From a virus: DNA of 54,399 nucleotides. Within the stretch, counting starts at the first letter, position 1; every line of letters begins with the position of its first letter. The position numbers and the translations under genes are program-made. The stretch is from IMG/VR virus record IMGVR_UViG_3300043294_000079, positions 1-54,399 of that record; one strand, written 5' to 3'. This document shows positions 51,292 through 54,399 of the stretch, piece by piece. Below the pieces are notes generated by a model. That model saw nothing but the letters and a program-made list of their open reading frames with translations. It did not search any database and was not told the origin of the DNA.

Positions 51292-51335
51292 CCTCGCCGC
51301 AGGGAACCCGGAGACGAAGGTCCCCGACGGCGAGG
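51292..51335. other. Inverted-repeat stem-loop in the gap before the endolysin genes
   Basis: CCTCGCCG (51292-51299) pairs perfectly with CGGCGAGG (51328-51335), and inside GGAGAC pairs with GTCCCC allowing a wobble. It is in the 120-base gap between the 107-residue gene and the endolysin pair, on the minus transcript. May be an attenuator or processing site. Confidence 0.45.
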
Positions 51336-51377
51336 ATTCTCGCTTCGCGCGGGAGCACGCCGGCGCGGCCACGAGAT

Positions 51378-51697
51378 TTAGTAGATGGTCACCGGCCCGA
51401 TGGGCAGGATGATCGTCTCCGGCGAGGCCGCGATCTTGACGAAGGCGTCATAATCGCCAGCGCTGAGGGTCACCTGGCCGTTGAGGCTCCCGGGCCCGAC
51501 GAGGATGCGCGCGGTGAAGCCCGCCCCGGTCTCGTCCCATGACCCGAGAGTCCACGTCGTCTCGGCTGTCGGCACGGCGTCATGTGCCAGGAAGGCGAAG
51601 GACACAGGGAAGGCCGACGGGTTCACAACGGTGCCATCCGGCAGCGTGCAGGTGACATCCGTCCTGGTGTAGGGGCACGAAGCCGCCGAGATCCTGG

Positions 51698-51701
<4 letters not shown>
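51378..51701 (-). CDS. Small virion or fibre-associated protein
   Basis: 107 residues. TRISAASCPYTRTDVTCTLP, then beta-rich TTWTLGSWDETGAGFTARIL and AGDYDAFVKIAASPETIILP. Reads like a single Ig/BppU-type beta-sandwich module. Overlaps the fibre gene stop by ATGA, so likely an accessory of the fibre. Confidence 0.65.
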
Positions 51702-53905
<2,204 letters not shown>

Positions 53906-53909
53906 AGCA

Positions 53910-54398
53910 CTACCACCGGAGCGTCCCCGACGTGCCGTTCATCGCCATCGCTGCCGCGGGCACGCCGCCGACGTTCGGGTTGACCGTGATGTGGGGATCG
54001 ACCCCGCTCGCCGCCATACCCTGCGTGATGATTCGAAGGGCTGCACCGGTCATCACCTGGAGCAGGAAGTCACTGATGACGTTGCTGGTCTGCACAGCCC
54101 AGTAGGTAGCGTTCGGCGGGGACTCACCGACGCAGATCGGAACCGGAGGGGTATTCGTATCATCACTGTTGGTGCCCACGCAGACATACTGGACATAGTT
54201 CACGATGCAGGTCTGCCCGACGTAATAGTCCGTGGAAGCGGACCAGGCTTGCGAGGCGAAGTTGGCGAGCAGGTCGGGAAACACGAAGTCGTTGACGACC
54301 CCGTTGGCGAACGTTACGACGAAGTACAGGCTGCCAGTGGGGTAAGAACCCGCCAACGTCCGGCCGACCTTCGTGATCGTGTAGCCGAGGGAACTCAC
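53910..54398 (-). CDS. Fibre-region protein; probably the C-terminal part of the LamG-like protein
   Basis: 162 residues as written from GTG 54398. SSLGYTITKVGRTLAGSYPT, then FASQAWSASTDYYVGQTCIV (carbohydrate-binding-like W-x-Y segment) and a C-terminal beta-rich tail with VDPHITVNPNVGGVPAA. If the ends of the window join, the codons GTA CAC GTG fuse it in frame with the LamG-like frame starting at 764. The absence of a ribosome site before GTG supports fusion. The stop lies five bases before the fibre ATG. Confidence 0.7.
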   Translation of the reverse strand: MSSLGYTITKVGRTLAGSYPTGSLYFVVTFANGVVNDFVFPDLLANFASQAWSASTDYYVGQTCIVNYVQYVCVGTNSDDTNTPPVPICVGESPPNATYWAVQTSNVISDFLLQVMTGAALRIITQGMAASGVDPHITVNPNVGGVPAAAMAMNGTSGTLRW

Positions 54399-54399
54399 G

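Overview
This 54.4-kb window reads as an essentially complete temperate bacteriophage with a contractile tail. It carries terminase, portal, HK97-type capsid, sheath, tube, tape measure, a tyrosine integrase, a divergent repressor switch and a lysis cassette. The high GC content, GTG/TTG starts, an Rpf-like transglycosylase domain, a DUF1906 glycoside-hydrolase-like endolysin and a phiC31 gp3-like recombination directionality factor all point to an actinobacterial host. No host genes or tRNAs were found. The ends look like an arbitrary cut in a circular map: the LamG-like frame running off base 1 continues in frame into the gene at the right edge.

Layout on the circle. (1) A late operon on the minus strand starts at a promoter near 25.7 kb. 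It runs through small and large terminase, portal, a chain of tiny genes, MuF, a head-fibre-like protein, protease/scaffold, capsid, connectors, sheath, tube, the frameshifted chaperone, tape measure, baseplate and adsorption proteins down to base 1. It then wraps to 54.4 kb and continues through fibre, endolysin and membrane-protein genes to a hairpin at about 47.55 kb. One plus-strand cargo gene (6083-6553) interrupts it. (2) An early operon, also minus, starts at 45.54 kb and runs to 26.0 kb. It has about 50 mostly very small genes, about 38 of whose junctions are 4-base NTGA stop/start overlaps by my hand count. It includes HTH regulators, a RecB/Cas4-like nuclease, the directionality factor, an Rpf-like secreted protein, HNH proteins, three DNA methyltransferases, a replication initiator and a ParB-like protein. 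(3) A short plus-strand lysogeny block (45.6-47.4 kb) holds the repressor, integrase and three small genes.

The points I find most unusual are these. The C5-methyltransferase DNA also reads, one frame over, as a recognisable second protein family (WPTP / LNPxFVEWLMG). The Rpf-like gene shares about 600 bases with another plausible gene. A multi-helix RNA element precedes the protease/scaffold gene, whose start codon sits in a hairpin. The tail chaperone has a clear -1 frameshift extension. The Dam-like methyltransferase contains 42-bp tandem repeats read in two phases. Two leaderless promoters face away from each other across mirrored operators. All statements come from reading the sequence and from family knowledge; no searches were run.
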